Of a stretch of DNA of 64,000 bases, positions 19,413-34,400 are shown piece after piece. The notes beneath the pieces were generated by a model. The model worked only from the letters and a program-made list of their open reading frames with translations, searched no databases and was not told the DNA's origin. A program made the position numbers and the translations under genes. Source of the stretch: Sipunculus nudus. Taxonomy: Eukaryota; Annelida; Sipuncula; Golfingiida; Sipunculidae. Every line of letters begins with the position of its first letter. Position 1 is the first letter of the stretch. The stretch is from positions 56,677,676-56,741,675 of the forward strand of contig CM049316.1 in assembly GCA_026874595.1 (NCBI GenBank), given 5' to 3'.

Positions 19413-22400
19413 GTGAGTTCCTTTATTTATTGTTTATTCCATTATAATTACACATGATCATTGTCTAATGTAGACTGCCGTTAAGCACGCATATAACTGA
19501 AAGTTCTGAGTAATTTTATATTATCAGCTGATGCCAAAATTTATCTGTATAACGCCGCCTTTCTCGGTTCGTTTGGACTGGTCCTCAACTCAAGCCGGCG
19601 AAGTTTGCAGACGAGATCCTAAACAGGGTGAATCACCAGCATAAAGCTGAAATATCGCCGGGTTTTTGCATTTTCTAAAAGAATAAGTGTGAATGAAAAT
19701 TGAGAAAGATGGCCAGTGAATAGAATCGCCATCAAATGTGTATGTAAGTGCTTATTTCGACTTCTGCCTGGCGTTTGTTGTCAAACGATCTACTTTGTTA
19801 AATGGGAGGACGGCTGGCTGTCAAATGTGGCCACGCCCCCGTCCTGGGGGTTGACCCCATCTGCTGTAAGTCTGTTCCAAAGATATTTGTGACATTCAGT
19901 GGTGTTCACCTCAGTTCTTGATACATAAACATAAGTTCAAAATCTTGTCATAATGAACTCACACTTTGCTGTTTGAAAGGTAAAATTTTTACTATAGTCC
20001 GTTCCACCAACCGTGACACTAGGTTTTTTTGGGTTTTCTTCTCATCCTGGATTTATAATGTGTGTTCATAGCGGTACGGCGAATGCTGAGAAAACGACCT
20101 AATTTTGTGTGAAGTTAGCGAAAATTGATGAAAAACAACTTACATCACGACGCCGAGTTGTTGTTTTTCTTTATGTGAGAACTGCAATGCCAACTCAGCG
20201 CTATATGTGAAAAATTTGCCGTCATAATGGAATGACGTAACCTTGACGTCACGGTCGTCGCGTGAAATTTCCTGAATACACGTTATGAAGAAGCCAGCAG
20301 GTGGCACAGTGGTCAGCAGCCAAAGTTGAGCTCTTCTATTTTATAATACTGTATATGGCCGATTTTTAAATTGATAGTGTACGGTACACAGAGCCCTGGT
20401 CATGGCTATGCCCGAAGCTTCATTCGTGTAACTGGTGGTATATGCGTGAAAAATCGCTTTGCTAGGCCCGTCAGCGCGTTTAGTTCTAGACTACAAGTTT
20501 TCTAGCGACAGCCGGTGCGAATCTATTCACATTTTATAAAAATTGCGAATTTTAATTCCCGTCAAATTAACGAATAGAACGTTAACAAAAAAATGCAAAA
20601 AGTTTACAAAATTCCATGCGAATCTACGTATTTCAGGACCCCGAGACACCGGCACTGGCATCTTATCATCCCTATTTAAAATGAACTGGTCAGAATATTC
20701 GCCTAACTTTTTACCGCTTTGTGCGCACTTGCCTTGCAATATGGGCGATCCCATTTCAAGGTTGGGACGACCCCGCACACTTTAGATTATTTTATATACT
20801 AAAGATTTATCCTAGTCCGTACGCGCAGGTTTGGACTAAATTTTTGCTCAAAATTAACATTTTACACAAATTGTTTTTTTGTCATAATCACTGGATATGT
20901 GTCCCATAAAAAAAGGTAGTGCATGGTAATGAATATATATGTTTCTGGGATCGCCAATAAATGCAGATTTGGCCTAAACACATTAATTTAAATCCATTTC
21001 CAAGGAAAATCGTCCAAAAATCAACGCAAGGCAGGCTTGGTACCATGTTAATCAAATACAGTTGTTATTAGTATTGATTTAAACTTTGCCAGAAAATGTA
21101 ATTTACATATATATAAATGACTGTATGAGGGCGAACATAGTTCACTGAAAAAAATGCCCGAGCTTGAAATTGACACAAATGGATTGCGCGACCCCCGCTC
21201 AGAGAGCCACCGGTGATACATTGTAAAAGAAAATCGCTGGTGCTGCATGCCCGGTACACGTGCCTGGGGGAAATCTAGGGCACACAGGCACCGGGTACAA
21301 GTTTCTGGCGTTTTATTATTATTGTTATTGCATCGCCTTTGACCAAAAGGATATTACCCTTTTATCTATATCTAAAATGGGGGGGGGGGGGGACACTTTA
21401 TTTAGAAATCGCGTTCTTTTATGATGAATACGACACTTTTTAGCCGAGATATCAAAATAATTTTATTGTTAATTTAAAAAGAAATTAAGTGTCTTGTATT
21501 CTCAAACTTAAAAAGGATCTCCTCTGACTCTGAAACAATGTACAGTCGTGTAACACGTGCTATATACATGTAACTAATGACAGTGATGTACTGCTGCATT
21601 TTATTATTGATTGACCACTCCACATAGCCAAACAGCTGGAACCTCCCACCTGCAAAATGGAACACCGCTTATGACGTCACGCGCGTGCGAGGCAGAATCA
21701 AATCAGTTGACCAGGCACAAAATGTCGTAAACGCCTGCAGAGTTTCTCCTGGATTTTGATTTTTGTTCATTACAGGCTATTCATCTCGGGTATGTGGCAT
21801 TTTTCCTGTCAGAAAATTAGGTCGCGTTCTAATTTAACTCCTCACCAAAAATCTTTGTTTTGTTTTGATTCTGATTCAAAATATCGCGAAAAAACCTAGT
21901 GTCACGATTGGTGGAACGGAGTATAAATGTAAATTACTATAGTCCGTTTCATCCCCTCATGTCCACCTGTTTTTTGCTATGAAAATTTTTATTAGGTACA
22001 TTTCAAGGGATACAATTATAGTCTAGAGGAGAGGATTACAGAACCTAATTTTCAACTAGGTAACTAAATTCCTACCTTATGCCATATTTGAGTAACAGAA
22101 TTTTCTGAAAATATGAGAAATCAGTCTACATTTTACAACATATCAGACCCATTTATGGCGGTCAAGGTCATTGGTCACATGCAAAAACAGCCTCAACTGA
22201 CAGCTGCTGATTGGATGATCTCATGTAAACACTCTAAAAAATATTACCAGCTAAAACAAAGATGGCTACTTATGGAGGGACACACAATATCTGCCAGATC
22301 ATGATAAAGAGACTAAAATGTTGTGAAACATGAACGGGGGATTTATTGTAAAATTCTTAACTGCCATATTAGGTTGTCACTTCCATATGTTGTTTACTTG

Positions 22401-25400
22401 GAAAATATTGAAAAAAATAAACTTTTAAGTTAATCATCTGCAAAAAACAGGTGGACAGCAGGTGGTGAAATGGACTATAAATATCATATATAATATATTT
22501 AAGTTGGATTTTTTTATACATTCTACTACACAGAGAGGTCCCCTTCACTTTTTGCATTAATGTTTATTCCAACAGGGATCAATCATAGACCCTGATATGT
22601 GGTAAATGTGTACCGATATTTTAGATTTTTTTCAGTGATCTGTTTTACGATCTTTAACATAAATTATAAACAAAAGTCATCTTTGGTGATATACAGGAGA
22701 TGTATAATTTTAGAAAAATAGCAATTATATAATGAAAGGTGGTGTGTTGTTTGAGAGTCAATGTGTCCGTTAAGTCGAATTTATCAGTTAAGATTTTCAT
22801 CTTCCTCCATAACCTTATGCATGACGTTGATGACTTGGCGAGGAAAACTTTGCATTGTTCAAGCTATATTTGAGCATTTTTTGTCAATACATATTAGATA
22901 TACTGGTTATCAACTCTATATACTTTATTCTTATATAAGTAAACATTTCTCTTAATTATAGAATAATAATATTTTGGACATTATGTGATAATGATAGTAA
23001 AATTAGTTTAAAAAAAAACCTCTAAAATGCACAATTAACTTATATGTAACACCAGTTCTCATTATACATCACTGGATGCAAACTTGTTCACATCATCAGT
23101 AATGTTCCCTGGATCAGATGTTTCGGGTTTTCAATGTTATACATCATTTTATTCTATAGATTTAGATCCGTTTTTATCATCCTGCCATTCTTTAAGCAGA
23201 TTATGAATTTGTTTCTCAGAATACCATGACTAACTCTTATCAAAACTAAACAAGCTATATCCATTATGTTCAAATGCACCCACTCCATATTGACTTTCTT
23301 GCCAGAGATCTGTCAGTTTTTACTGGAACACTGTTTCATTTTTATATCTATTCCCATGAATGGCAGTTTCAGGTCCTGACACAAGTGAGAATCAAATATA
23401 TGAACAGAGTATGAAAAAAATGAATGTATTAAGGGATATGGTCCCCATTGCTGCACATTTTCATTTTATATATTTGGATTTGTTTATCCATATGTCACAT
23501 CTGCATCTCATCATGTTAATGTTATATGAAGGTTTCTTAATTCTTTTATTACTAGATTCTTGTCATATTTTTGTTAATGTTTAATGAGGCAGGTTAAATT
23601 GTTGGACTTGCTTCGGATTCAGTGGCCATGGTTGTTCCTTAACCTCTGACATTTGTGAACTGATAATAATGGGAAGATATGTGGGATCAAAAACTTGCTT
23701 ATTTTTACAAGATGATCAGATTACTAGATGACAATCAGTTAAATAACAAATGTTTATCTTGATATAATAGAAAATTCATGATCTGAGCTGTAAAGACTAC
23801 ATTGTGACCTATGTTTTAAAAAGAATACCGTAGTCACAGTTTTTTGTCTGTTTAATCAGTACATTTGTCCACCACTGTGTTAAGTGATGTCCTAAAATGT
23901 CATTTCATCTTGATGTACCCTTATTTTCCAGGCTACAATTCATTGCAATGTGGTATTCATTATTTAAGGTCCAGTGATTTGGTTCCCGAGTACATGCAGT
24001 TTCTGTTCCTGTGAACCTTTTCACAAAGTGATGCCTTCTTTTCCGCCACCATCACTTAGTCACTAGTTCCCAAGGTTATGGTGTTATGGGAAAACAAGGT
24101 TTTTCCTGAATGTTATAAATAATCTAACAGAAATATGCATTAATGGAGAACAAATAAATGCATAGCTTTGTAGATAAGACAAAACAAAATCAAAATGTTA
24201 TGACTTGTATGGGACTATGTACTATGCAATACCAAAATGGTAATGGTATGGAAGAAAATATAATCCACTCCCAAATGGCATGTGTTAAAGGAGCAAAATG
24301 TCTAACATTAAATCAGAAAACAGAAGGAAGTCTGATATTGTAATATACTTAAATTTATTATTTATTTTATATATTTGTGTTCAATGTATTGATCCAGGCT
24401 AATGACTAATTAAATTTCATTCAAATTAATTACTGGTACTATTTGACATGACAAAGGTTTGGTCACTGCATTTCACTGACACAGTCAATAGATCTTCTTG
24501 CTATTTGATTGTAGCCACACCACACCAGACAAATTCTATATTGAACCAACCGACACTGGCACCAATGAACTTCTAATTATTGATCGCCTGACACAGGAGC
24601 TCAGATTAGAAGGTATGTAGGAAGACGTCTGTCAATAAAGCAGATTTTTACAGTGCATGATACTTCTTATCATGCATGAATAGTAGAATATATTTCCTGA
24701 GACCATTCATAACCATGGATATAATAAGATCAAAGGATTAAACAGCATTCAACAGTTTTTCTGGTTGATGAAAGTATTGAAAAGTCAGAAATATAAAGGA
24801 TATGATAAAGATTAATAATTTTATAATTTTAGTGACAGTTTCTTTATTCATCAGTACTATGTGTTGAAATTGATATAGCTAAATTGTGTTTCCTGCTTAT
24901 TTTGGCTTTGCTGAAGCTAAGTGCCATACAGAAGTACTCTAACTAGTTGGCCAATGAATGGCGATATTGATATTTATTTGATATTTCAAGGGTCATTGAT
25001 CTACATAATAGGTGTTTCATAAGATCAAAAGATAAACCCTACCCTGTAAGGTTCATGCATAGTGTCTAAATGAAGGTAGGTTAAACTGTTTCTTGTTAGT
25101 TTCATTCAGATGTTGATCATACCTGTATTATTATTGTTATTGCAGTTTCAAGTAATGCTACTTGATCTGAAGTTATGATTCATGGTACTTTTCACTTTTT
25201 TTCAGCTAATGATGGTCAAATTCCTGCAGCAGCTGTTGTGAAATATATAGATGGCATTCTGGGTATTGTCAGGATCCTTGCAGGTAATATCCTGACTTTT
25301 TGGTGATTTTGAATTGATTATTTTTATAATTCCATTTAATTTTTCAGAAAAATTTATTAATAGAATATTATTAGATTGCTCAGGTTCATAGAAACAGTCA

Positions 25401-28400
25401 AATTTAATCAAAATTAGATGAATATACACACACACACACATATCTATCTATCTATTCTTTTTTATATTTTAATAACTGTTGTTTTTTACAAATAGATTCT
25501 ACAGGAACCACTCTGCATTGAGATATGTATTTCATATGATTGAATCATACAGATACTATATATTTTGGTTTATTATCCTTTAATCTGCAATCAAAAGTCA
25601 ATTGTAAGTTACAGAATTCTGTAATGTGTATTGAAATATTTCAGTGTTGTCAAAAATACACAAGAGGTTTGTAGTTCTGTGCTGAGGCTTTAAGTAATGT
25701 ATTTCAGGTCCTTACCTGATTGTCATCACAAAAAAGGTTAAAGTTGGGGAGATCAATGGACACAGTATATGGAAGATTGCTGGAACAGAGTCAGTTTCAT
25801 ATAAGAAAACACTATTGCACATGAATGAACAACAGGTACATTGTCATATAAATTTGTAGTATTTGATAAAAAAAGTTCTTAATTGTAAATTGTTAAGCTT
25901 AATGAATAAGAATTTTTTCAGTAATAACTTATAAGTGTGCCACCTGTCTATTGTTAATAAGTATCTTACCAACAAATTTAGCTGAAATTAGTAACAATCG
26001 CATCAGCTGTAAGATATATTTGCCAGCTAGCTTGCAGTAACACATGATAAAGAAACCAATCAGTTAACATTGAATTTTAAAAAGATGTTTGATGAATATT
26101 CATAAGCACAGGCATATATGCGCACTTTTAATATGTAAAATGACCAATAATAAAAGAGTAATGGAATTTTTAAATTTCTAAAATTTCACATTTATAGATA
26201 TGAAGTCAACATAAAACATAATTTTGACATTTAATTTACTGTGTCATGTCATTTTGCAGTTAAAAATTTTATGGAATTTATGTTTTCTATTACATATTCA
26301 ATTTTTGTTGCTTTTTGCAGTCACAGGACAATGCACGGTACTTGAGTATGGTAGAACACCTCTCCTCTGTGGAGAGTTTTTATTTTTCATACTCCTATGA
26401 CTTGAGCCATACCCTGCAACGTCTTAACAACACTAGTCCAGAGTTCCTTGTTATGCCATTACATGAGAGGGTAAGTAAATTATGGAAATGAGGTTAATAC
26501 AACTTTTGTATACTTGTACAGTTTGTATTTAGCGTTGACCATTTATGTAAAAAACTCGGGGAATGCTATCATGCACCGTAACGTTTGAATGCCAGGCATT
26601 TTAAGTGTTAATCATCTTTCTAACTTTTATTAAAAAGCCAAAAAAGATAATTATAAATATCTTAGGATCTTCAAATGGTGTTGGGAGGCTGCATTTTATT
26701 TACTTACTGAAAATATTAGAGAATATTATTTCCCAGTGACAATCAGTGATGAAATATGAATTTTTTTCTGAGAGATAGGTTACCACATAACACTGAAAGG
26801 CAATTAAAACATTTGATGCCGGGATTGGGGTGGGGGAGGAGGGTTTAAGTGCCCATGTGCTCTGTTGCTTAGCGATTGTTCTTGCATCTTTGGCAACAAA
26901 GTGGTCTCCTGCAGGGATATCTACATTGTTTGTAAGAAACTGTCATATGCTTAAGTTGAAAATTTGTTACTCATAAGTCTATAGCCAAATGTTTAATTTA
27001 CATTGTGGCATAATCAGTGAAGTTCCAGAAACGAACAAATGGTTCAGAAGGGCAGTCATTATAGGATCTGCGGGTCATATCAGCGGCATCTCTTTATGCC
27101 ATGGATTAACTAGTTTTATGGCCTGTCAGGCACATGGGGCACAGACCAGGCATGGACTTGTGATTCCAGTCCTATAAACTCCTAGCTTAAACTAATTTAA
27201 AAAAAAAAATCAGGTCAGCCCTTTTGTAAAAAATATCATATAAACTAAAAAATTCATTGTAGTTTGTCCACATTAAGTGGAATACAAAAGTACTGGCTTC
27301 TCAATAGTGGTTGCATGGTTGCAATGGTTTCCCTGAAATTTGACATGCTTGGTGACCATAGATATTCATATCTATTGTATAATTCTTTCAGTTTTATACA
27401 CTGTAACAACTATATTGTGAGCTTTCAGTTCATCAATCATATGTTTTACACTGAATCACATGTTGGAACTTTGCTTCACGCAGACATATCCAGTCTTCAT
27501 GCAATGTTTAAAGAATATAGAGTCATTCAGTCTTCAATATGTTGCCAACATTTGTGAAATTTGGCCATTTTGTGCTGATCAACTGAGTGTCACTTGTCAT
27601 CTTTGCAGGCAGACCAGCGATTTGTGTGGAACCTTCATTTGCTGCGTGAATTCACATCTCAACCAGAACTCGCCAACTTTTGCCTTCCCGTCATTCATGG
27701 ATGTATCCTTACATTTGCAGCATGCTCGTTTGACATTTATGCTGTTTTTAGAATGTATGCCTTTAGATTATAATGGAAAACACTATATGTACTACTTTAT
27801 GAGATATATTCAAGGTATATGCACAACCATCGCCAGGGTTGCCTGTGGTCGGGGGGAAAGTCAGGGAAATGATATAAATTATAATGTTTTAAAGGAAGGT
27901 GAAGAGTCAGGGAATGTCATTAAAAGTTATGGAAATGTGTGATTATAAGTGAAAGTCATGGAAAAGTTTGGGGTAACAGTAGCGAGTTATCAGGTTACAA
28001 AGGTTTGACATTCCTTGGTTTAAGGGTCACAATAAATTCATCTGTATATATTATTCATTGTCTTTCAGTTAAGGTTATAGTCTGTATACAGATTTAACTT
28101 TTGTTTTTAGTCAATTTTGTGTATTTGTGGTAGGTCCAGGTTGGCTGTAAAATGAGGTAGTGGAAGCCATATTCAGGTTTTATGTGTTAATTATCGTTGA
28201 AAACCAACTGAAAGTCTGTGAAATGTCAGGGTATTCTTTTTGGGTTTGCTCTTGGAAACCCTGATATCTCATTCATTTCTGAAGGCTTGTTTCAGAAGAG
28301 TGTGCCAATTCTAACACTTTTTTGAGGCTGATGCCAAAGATGTGCTTGAGATTTAAAGTTAAATATGGTGATGTCATCAGTGTCACTGTAGTTTGACAGA

Positions 28401-31400
28401 TTATTTTATTATTTTAAGTGTAAGTCATGTGATTTAAACATGCCCCAAAACCATGACTTCCATGTTACCATGATCCAGTAGAAGGTCGGAGGTCTCTGAC
28501 TATAAAAATTACTGCCCTTGATCCAAGGACATGAACAAGCGGACATGAACAAGCCGAGGAAAAATTGCACTGTAACTTGGCCTTGTAATGTAACTCGAGT
28601 GGTCCAGCTTCATGCTTTCTTAACAATTTTGATCATATAAAATGTAGGTAAAACAGCAACAGTCATGTTTTAATGACACATAAATTATCATGTTTTATTG
28701 ATATCAGACATGAACAATCATTAAAGTTTAAATTTAATGTGCAATGACAGAATGTATGAGAAATCCTTGGCTCTACTATTAGTCTTGAGTGTCAGATGAT
28801 TTTCATATCTGCAAAATACTAAAATACCAGAATAGCATGAAAAAGTTTAAACCTGATATTAACCCTAAAAAGTTACCCTCGACCTATGCGGGGTCCACTT
28901 ATATGCATATTTTTACGGTAGTTTAGGTCATAGGTCAAAGCCTCATTATAATGATGACTCTTAACTCCAGTCAGTCATCGCCATCACACAGTGCAATATC
29001 AAGGGTAGGTCGTTCAACTACATACTGTTGTCCCGGCGACAGACTTTCAGGGCGGGCACACGTTACTATATGCGTGGCCTTGACACAGAGGGATATGCAG
29101 CAAACTATGTTGAAACAGAACAGATCATCGAGTATGAAGGCAGCAGATCAGCATTTGTCCAGGTAAAGTTTTCTGTATACAGCTCTACCATCTGAAGGTG
29201 GGATATTACTTGTATCTAAAGCATCAGACTAGAAAAAAGCAAGCTCCACCCAGCCAGTGCATATGGTGGGTTTTTAATTATCAGTCTGCAAGCCCGGAAG
29301 TTTATGTAAGATTTAAAAATTTGTAATGTGGACACACTGGTGGCATTTCAGTTCTTACAATTGTGTTTGACATGTTTTCAGCTGAAGGCCATGTGTGTTG
29401 CTGAATTTCCCAATAACATCTCTCACTCCTGTATTTTAGAGGTTCTTTTATTAGGCAGTGTGTATTCCAAATAATATAGACATCAAATAGTTATGTCATA
29501 AACAGGATTTTTTTTGACTTGGCAAAATTTTGAAAAGAGACATGCTCTTGAATTTTTTTATTCAGTGCAGTTTGCATGCTATATATCCTAAATTTTTATG
29601 TCACAATGAGCCCTCATAATTTGCATATCTGATGAATCTATAAACACGTTCAATGCATCAAGTCTGACACATTGTAGAAATATAAGCTAATTTTATTAAG
29701 CTTATTTACTTGAGTTTGACTTCATAAATCTGTTTCTTTGTATTTGGGTATCTACAGACAGTACAACAGTTTTCTCAAATTTAAGGCTCTGTACAGATAA
29801 ATATAAAAGTAACCTGTGTGATATCCAGGTAATAATAGTATACAAACTTATTCAGGCTTGCTATCTTTTCAGACCCGTGGTTCCATCCCCATGTACTGGT
29901 CCCAACGACCAAACCTGAAGTACAAACCAGACCCAGTTATCAGCTCAACATTGGACCATGTAAGTGAATACCAGCATATACAAAGTCTTAAAAGTTAAAT
30001 CATTGTTTAAAAGAGTTTATTTTGTATGTATTGGTAGTCTCCATTTCTGTGATCATTTTAGTTAGACTCTCACCTGCTGTTATGGGTAGCCAGTCTTCTT
30101 ACTGTGTAATTTTTTACAAATCACTCAGTTTAGGCCTTTTATTTAAAAATTTTGACTTTTGGAATCAATGTTTGATTGCCAACTTGCTTGCCAAGTGTTC
30201 TCTCCCTCTTTCTCTGTCTCCAGTTTACAGAAGGGAAATTGCATTAACTGAACTTATTGAGCTAAATTCAGTTTTATTTTATGAAGTATATTCACTTGTG
30301 TTTTTGCAGATGAATGGCTTTCAGAGGCATGTAGACTCTCAAATCTATCTTTATGGGAAGCAAGTCTTTATCAATCTTGTAAGTACCTGACTTATTATTT
30401 ACATTTCTCTGTTACAATAACTACAGTAATATTGCTTAATGCAAGTCAGCTTGTAGCTACATATATCACATTGACATAATTTTTGCAGTTTTATTGTGCT
30501 ATTATGCAAGGTCAGAAACATAAACCCAGACAACATGGTATTTCACATAGAGATTTTCTCATTGAATCAGCCATAATATGTGTGAGGTAATATAAGCAAT
30601 ACTTGTGTACTATTCACAAAATTAAATAAAAGGGTATGTATAACCACCATACAATTAATTACTACTCAAAACTTATTTATTTATAATTAAGGTTGGTCTA
30701 TATCAAATTCATTGGGTAAACATAGCCAAACATTTGTATGGTTTCCTATATGTGGATCAGTGACAGTACTGTGGTGGGTTTAATTCTATTTGAACTGCCT
30801 TCCCTGCTAAGACCTCAGGTAAATGTCTGTAACACAAGGGTTCACCCTCTCCACCCAGGAGCCAATGGCTGCTGGCAAATGCAGTATGAATAATCACCCA
30901 GGCCTATCACAGCTGCTTTGGATGTTTACTCTTCACGAGGCTTAGAAAGGCTGCAAGAATTAGTGTTCCCAAAAGAACAGTAAGGCAAAATTAAAAATCA
31001 GATGATGCTGACATCTTCAGTGAAATTAGACTATAAATTAACCTTTACCTTTATCATATACTGGTACATTCTGAGGAGTAAGTCAACAGCAAACTGGTTA
31101 GTGAACACTGCTGACTTAAACTCTAATATTTTACAGCAATTACATAGTCTCACATCCACCAACACACTGTAGTAGCTCCAAAAATGGTAAAATTATCAGA
31201 CAGCAGCCCAAAAAAATGTTTTGATAGACATGGCTCCCAACTCAGCCTTGACAGTCAAAGAGTAAAACATTTGGCTCTCTCTGCTGGCAGTCCGGGTTCG
31301 ATCCCCGGAGGCACCATGAGAGTGGGTTGTAGTAAACCGTCCAAGGTCGGTGGTATCCTCCGATTTCCTCCACCTTTAAAGACTACTGAACTCCACCACC

Positions 31401-34400
31401 CCAGCCATGGAGAGTGCCACCTATTAGTTATTATAACTAGTTTTACAACTCATGTAAATTAAATTAAGTTTATAAAAAAAAAATATAACCAACTTCCAGT
31501 AGTCCTGCATAATTGTTCCTGGACTTGTTGTAAGTGTTAAATGTTCTTTTTGCTCTCTGTTTCTAGTGAGAGTAGTTGAAGGCTTTATATGAGGCAGAAA
31601 GATCTACAAAAATATGGATATGGGATAGAATGTAGCTATAGGGTAAGAGATGGTTGGGGTGAGGGACATGCTTAGGGAGATAATAACATAACAGCCAGTG
31701 TACACATCAACCAAATTAAAGGACAAGTAACAGCAAAGATGTATTGTTGTGTTCCTGCAGCTGCCTCCTCAAACAACAATCCTGTCCACTGCAATATTTT
31801 AAAGCCATAAATGTTCCACAAATTGCATACAGGAAAGAAAGCAAAATGACAGCATGTTTAACTGTTTACTGACATTACCTGTTTCATTCAAATGCTGATT
31901 TCACCTTAAGTGTAAGATTTTAAACAGTGCTTTATAAAATGGGATTATAACTTTGTTATCTATGCAGTTATTGGCAGTCTTGCAGTGGATGTATCATGTT
32001 GCTTCTTTAATGTTTCTAACTGTTTAAACCATGATCTTTCAGATTGACCACAAGGGCCAGGAAGATGCTTTAGAAAAGGCATTTGCCCAGACTGTGAAAA
32101 ATTCACAGAACACTTACATCAGGTGAGTCAGTGTGAATAAAAGCAGAGCTCAACATTAACATTTGTCCAATCACCCATAGCTAATTACCAGTATTCTTTT
32201 GTGAGGATGAGCTTTCCTTGTATCAAAACTTGTTTAAACTAGTTGAAAAGCTTTAAACAAAAATGCTCAGGATCTGATTACTGTAGTTATACTATAAGTT
32301 ATTAAAAAAAAACAGTAATGGGATTTTCCAGGATTTAGTTTGCATATTCAGTGACTAGAAATAAGAAATTCTAATGAATGCCTGCCTCCACCATGTGGGA
32401 GGGAGGGTCTCTGATGTGGGATGCTCCCCCAACCCATGTTCGCATTCACTTAATAAGCCCATATCGAGTGATTCGATCTTGCATAAGTGATGGTACATTT
32501 TTCAGTATTCCTCGATTTTCCTGAATCCAGATCATGAACCAGATCCACACAAAATTTAATAAATTCTTCATCGGGCCATTCCCAGAATCCTCTAAAAATT
32601 TCATGAGATTCTGTTCATAATTGCATGAGTAATGTTGTGAACAAACACAGATACACAAAAAATACACACACATGAATGGGGGTTAATGCATACCCTCCTG
32701 CAGGAGACTATAAGCGTGTGGATTCACCAAACAAGGAATGGGATACATTGACTGATAGAATTAACCCAAACTTTGATAGAACCCATGTTTAAAAATGACA
32801 TTTATAAATAAATATTACAGATGTCTAAGGGATTAGTTTACCGTCTTACCCTGCAAATAATCCGCATTTTTTTGTCATTAAATCTAAACTAATATCCTTG
32901 GTGCATATTATACTTAGAGGTATAATTTTCCAACTATTTTCTGGTGCATTGAACCAGTCTGGTGCATTGGTAGGCGGTGAGACTGCCAAAATATCAGCTG
33001 GTGTTGAGCAATAATTTTGGAATTTAAAAGAAATGATAAGTATTGGTTAAATTGATCTTATATAGGAATGGGATACATTGACTGCTGAAATTAATCCAAA
33101 TTTTAATGGAACTCATGTTTAAAAATAAATATTACAGGTGTTTTAGGGATTAGTTTACAGCAAACATTTTGTGTCTCTTAGTACAATAAATACTTGTGTG
33201 TTTGCAGGTATGAGGCATTTGACTTTCATAAAGAGTGCAGCAAGATGCGATGGCATCGCTTGTCGATTCTTCTTGACCGGGTAGCAGAGGATCAGAGAAG
33301 CTTTGGGTAACAGAGTCTTCATACATTTTCGCCTCTGTCTCTGTCGTCATCTTAACATGTGATTTGGCAAAGTGATGAAAAGAAATAAGAAAAGCTTCTG
33401 TTCCAAAATTATTTTATTATTTGGATAATTAGTGTAATTGCATCCTTTCATTTATTATCTCTCTTTGTATTTTATGTATGTGTATGCATGATTATAACTT
33501 TCCATGTGAACCAGTTTCCTTGAAAAATTGTCATAACAGGATTGACATATAAGATCATGCAAGTCATAGTCTGCGTATGGTAAAAAATAATCTCTGAAAA
33601 AAGGAGTACCAAGAAAAAGATTTAATATCATGAGGCTCTTATATAAAATAAGTCAATAACAATATTTATAACAAAATGGACATTAAAGATTGTGAGATAG
33701 ATAGTTTATTTAGTTTTTATCAGATCAAGGTACATCAAAGTAAACATGTTTTCGTTGCTTATAAAGAAATTGAACTTGGTGCTTCAGGTATTTTATGGCG
33801 GTGCGTGATGGGAAGGTGATATGCAACCAGGAAGGGGTTTTCCGTACAAACTGCATTGACTGTTTAGATCGGACAAATGTAGTGCAAAGTCTCTTGGCCA
33901 GAAGGAGTCTACAAGAACAGCTTATTGTAAGTAAACTTTATGTTATCCATGACCTCAGGAGTAAAGGAGTTCATTATGATAATGGATGCATTTTAATCAA
34001 TACTATAAATTTGGAAACATTTTGCATGAGTATTTTTTAATTTGATTGCTGCAACATGCATTATTTTGTGTTTATATTAAAATAAGCTGTGCATAACTGT
34101 ATGATGTTCATAACCCTAAATTTTACTCTAAAAAATTAAAAAATTTAATTAGCATTTGGTATGCTGCATAAATTTAAATGCATTTCCAGGGCACTTTGAG
34201 CTAAGACTTTATAAGAGTATAACGTCTTGCATGTGGTGTGTGTACTACATAAAAGATTCATTAGTAACCTGTAAAATAATATATATATGTAATCTATACC
34301 GTTGATAACCATACAGTATTTACTCAAGCGTTTACCATTTAGATTTATTTTAGATTTTTGACAAATTCTGATACAGCTTATGTACATTACAGGAAATATC

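Larger units (their letters stand above)
19413..24514 (+). other. SACM1L intron 1
   Basis: A 5.1-kb intron. It holds two tandem TIR transposons (19993-21925 and 21938-22479). The remainder, 22480-24514, is AT-rich and showed nothing else recognisable. Confidence 0.8.

Noticed and set aside
20527-20785. Overlapping ORFs on both strands inside the 1.93-kb TIR element
   Set aside because: Mutually antisense, about 80 codons, no DDE or HTH motif; not a transposase.
27460-27942. 160-codon plus-strand ORF
   Set aside because: Overlaps SACM1L exon 6 in a different frame and runs into intron and MITE sequence; no recognisable domain.
31240-31312. Possible tRNA gene
   Set aside because: The T-arm and B-box are good, but no matching acceptor, D-arm or anticodon stem can be built, and SINE body sequence follows.
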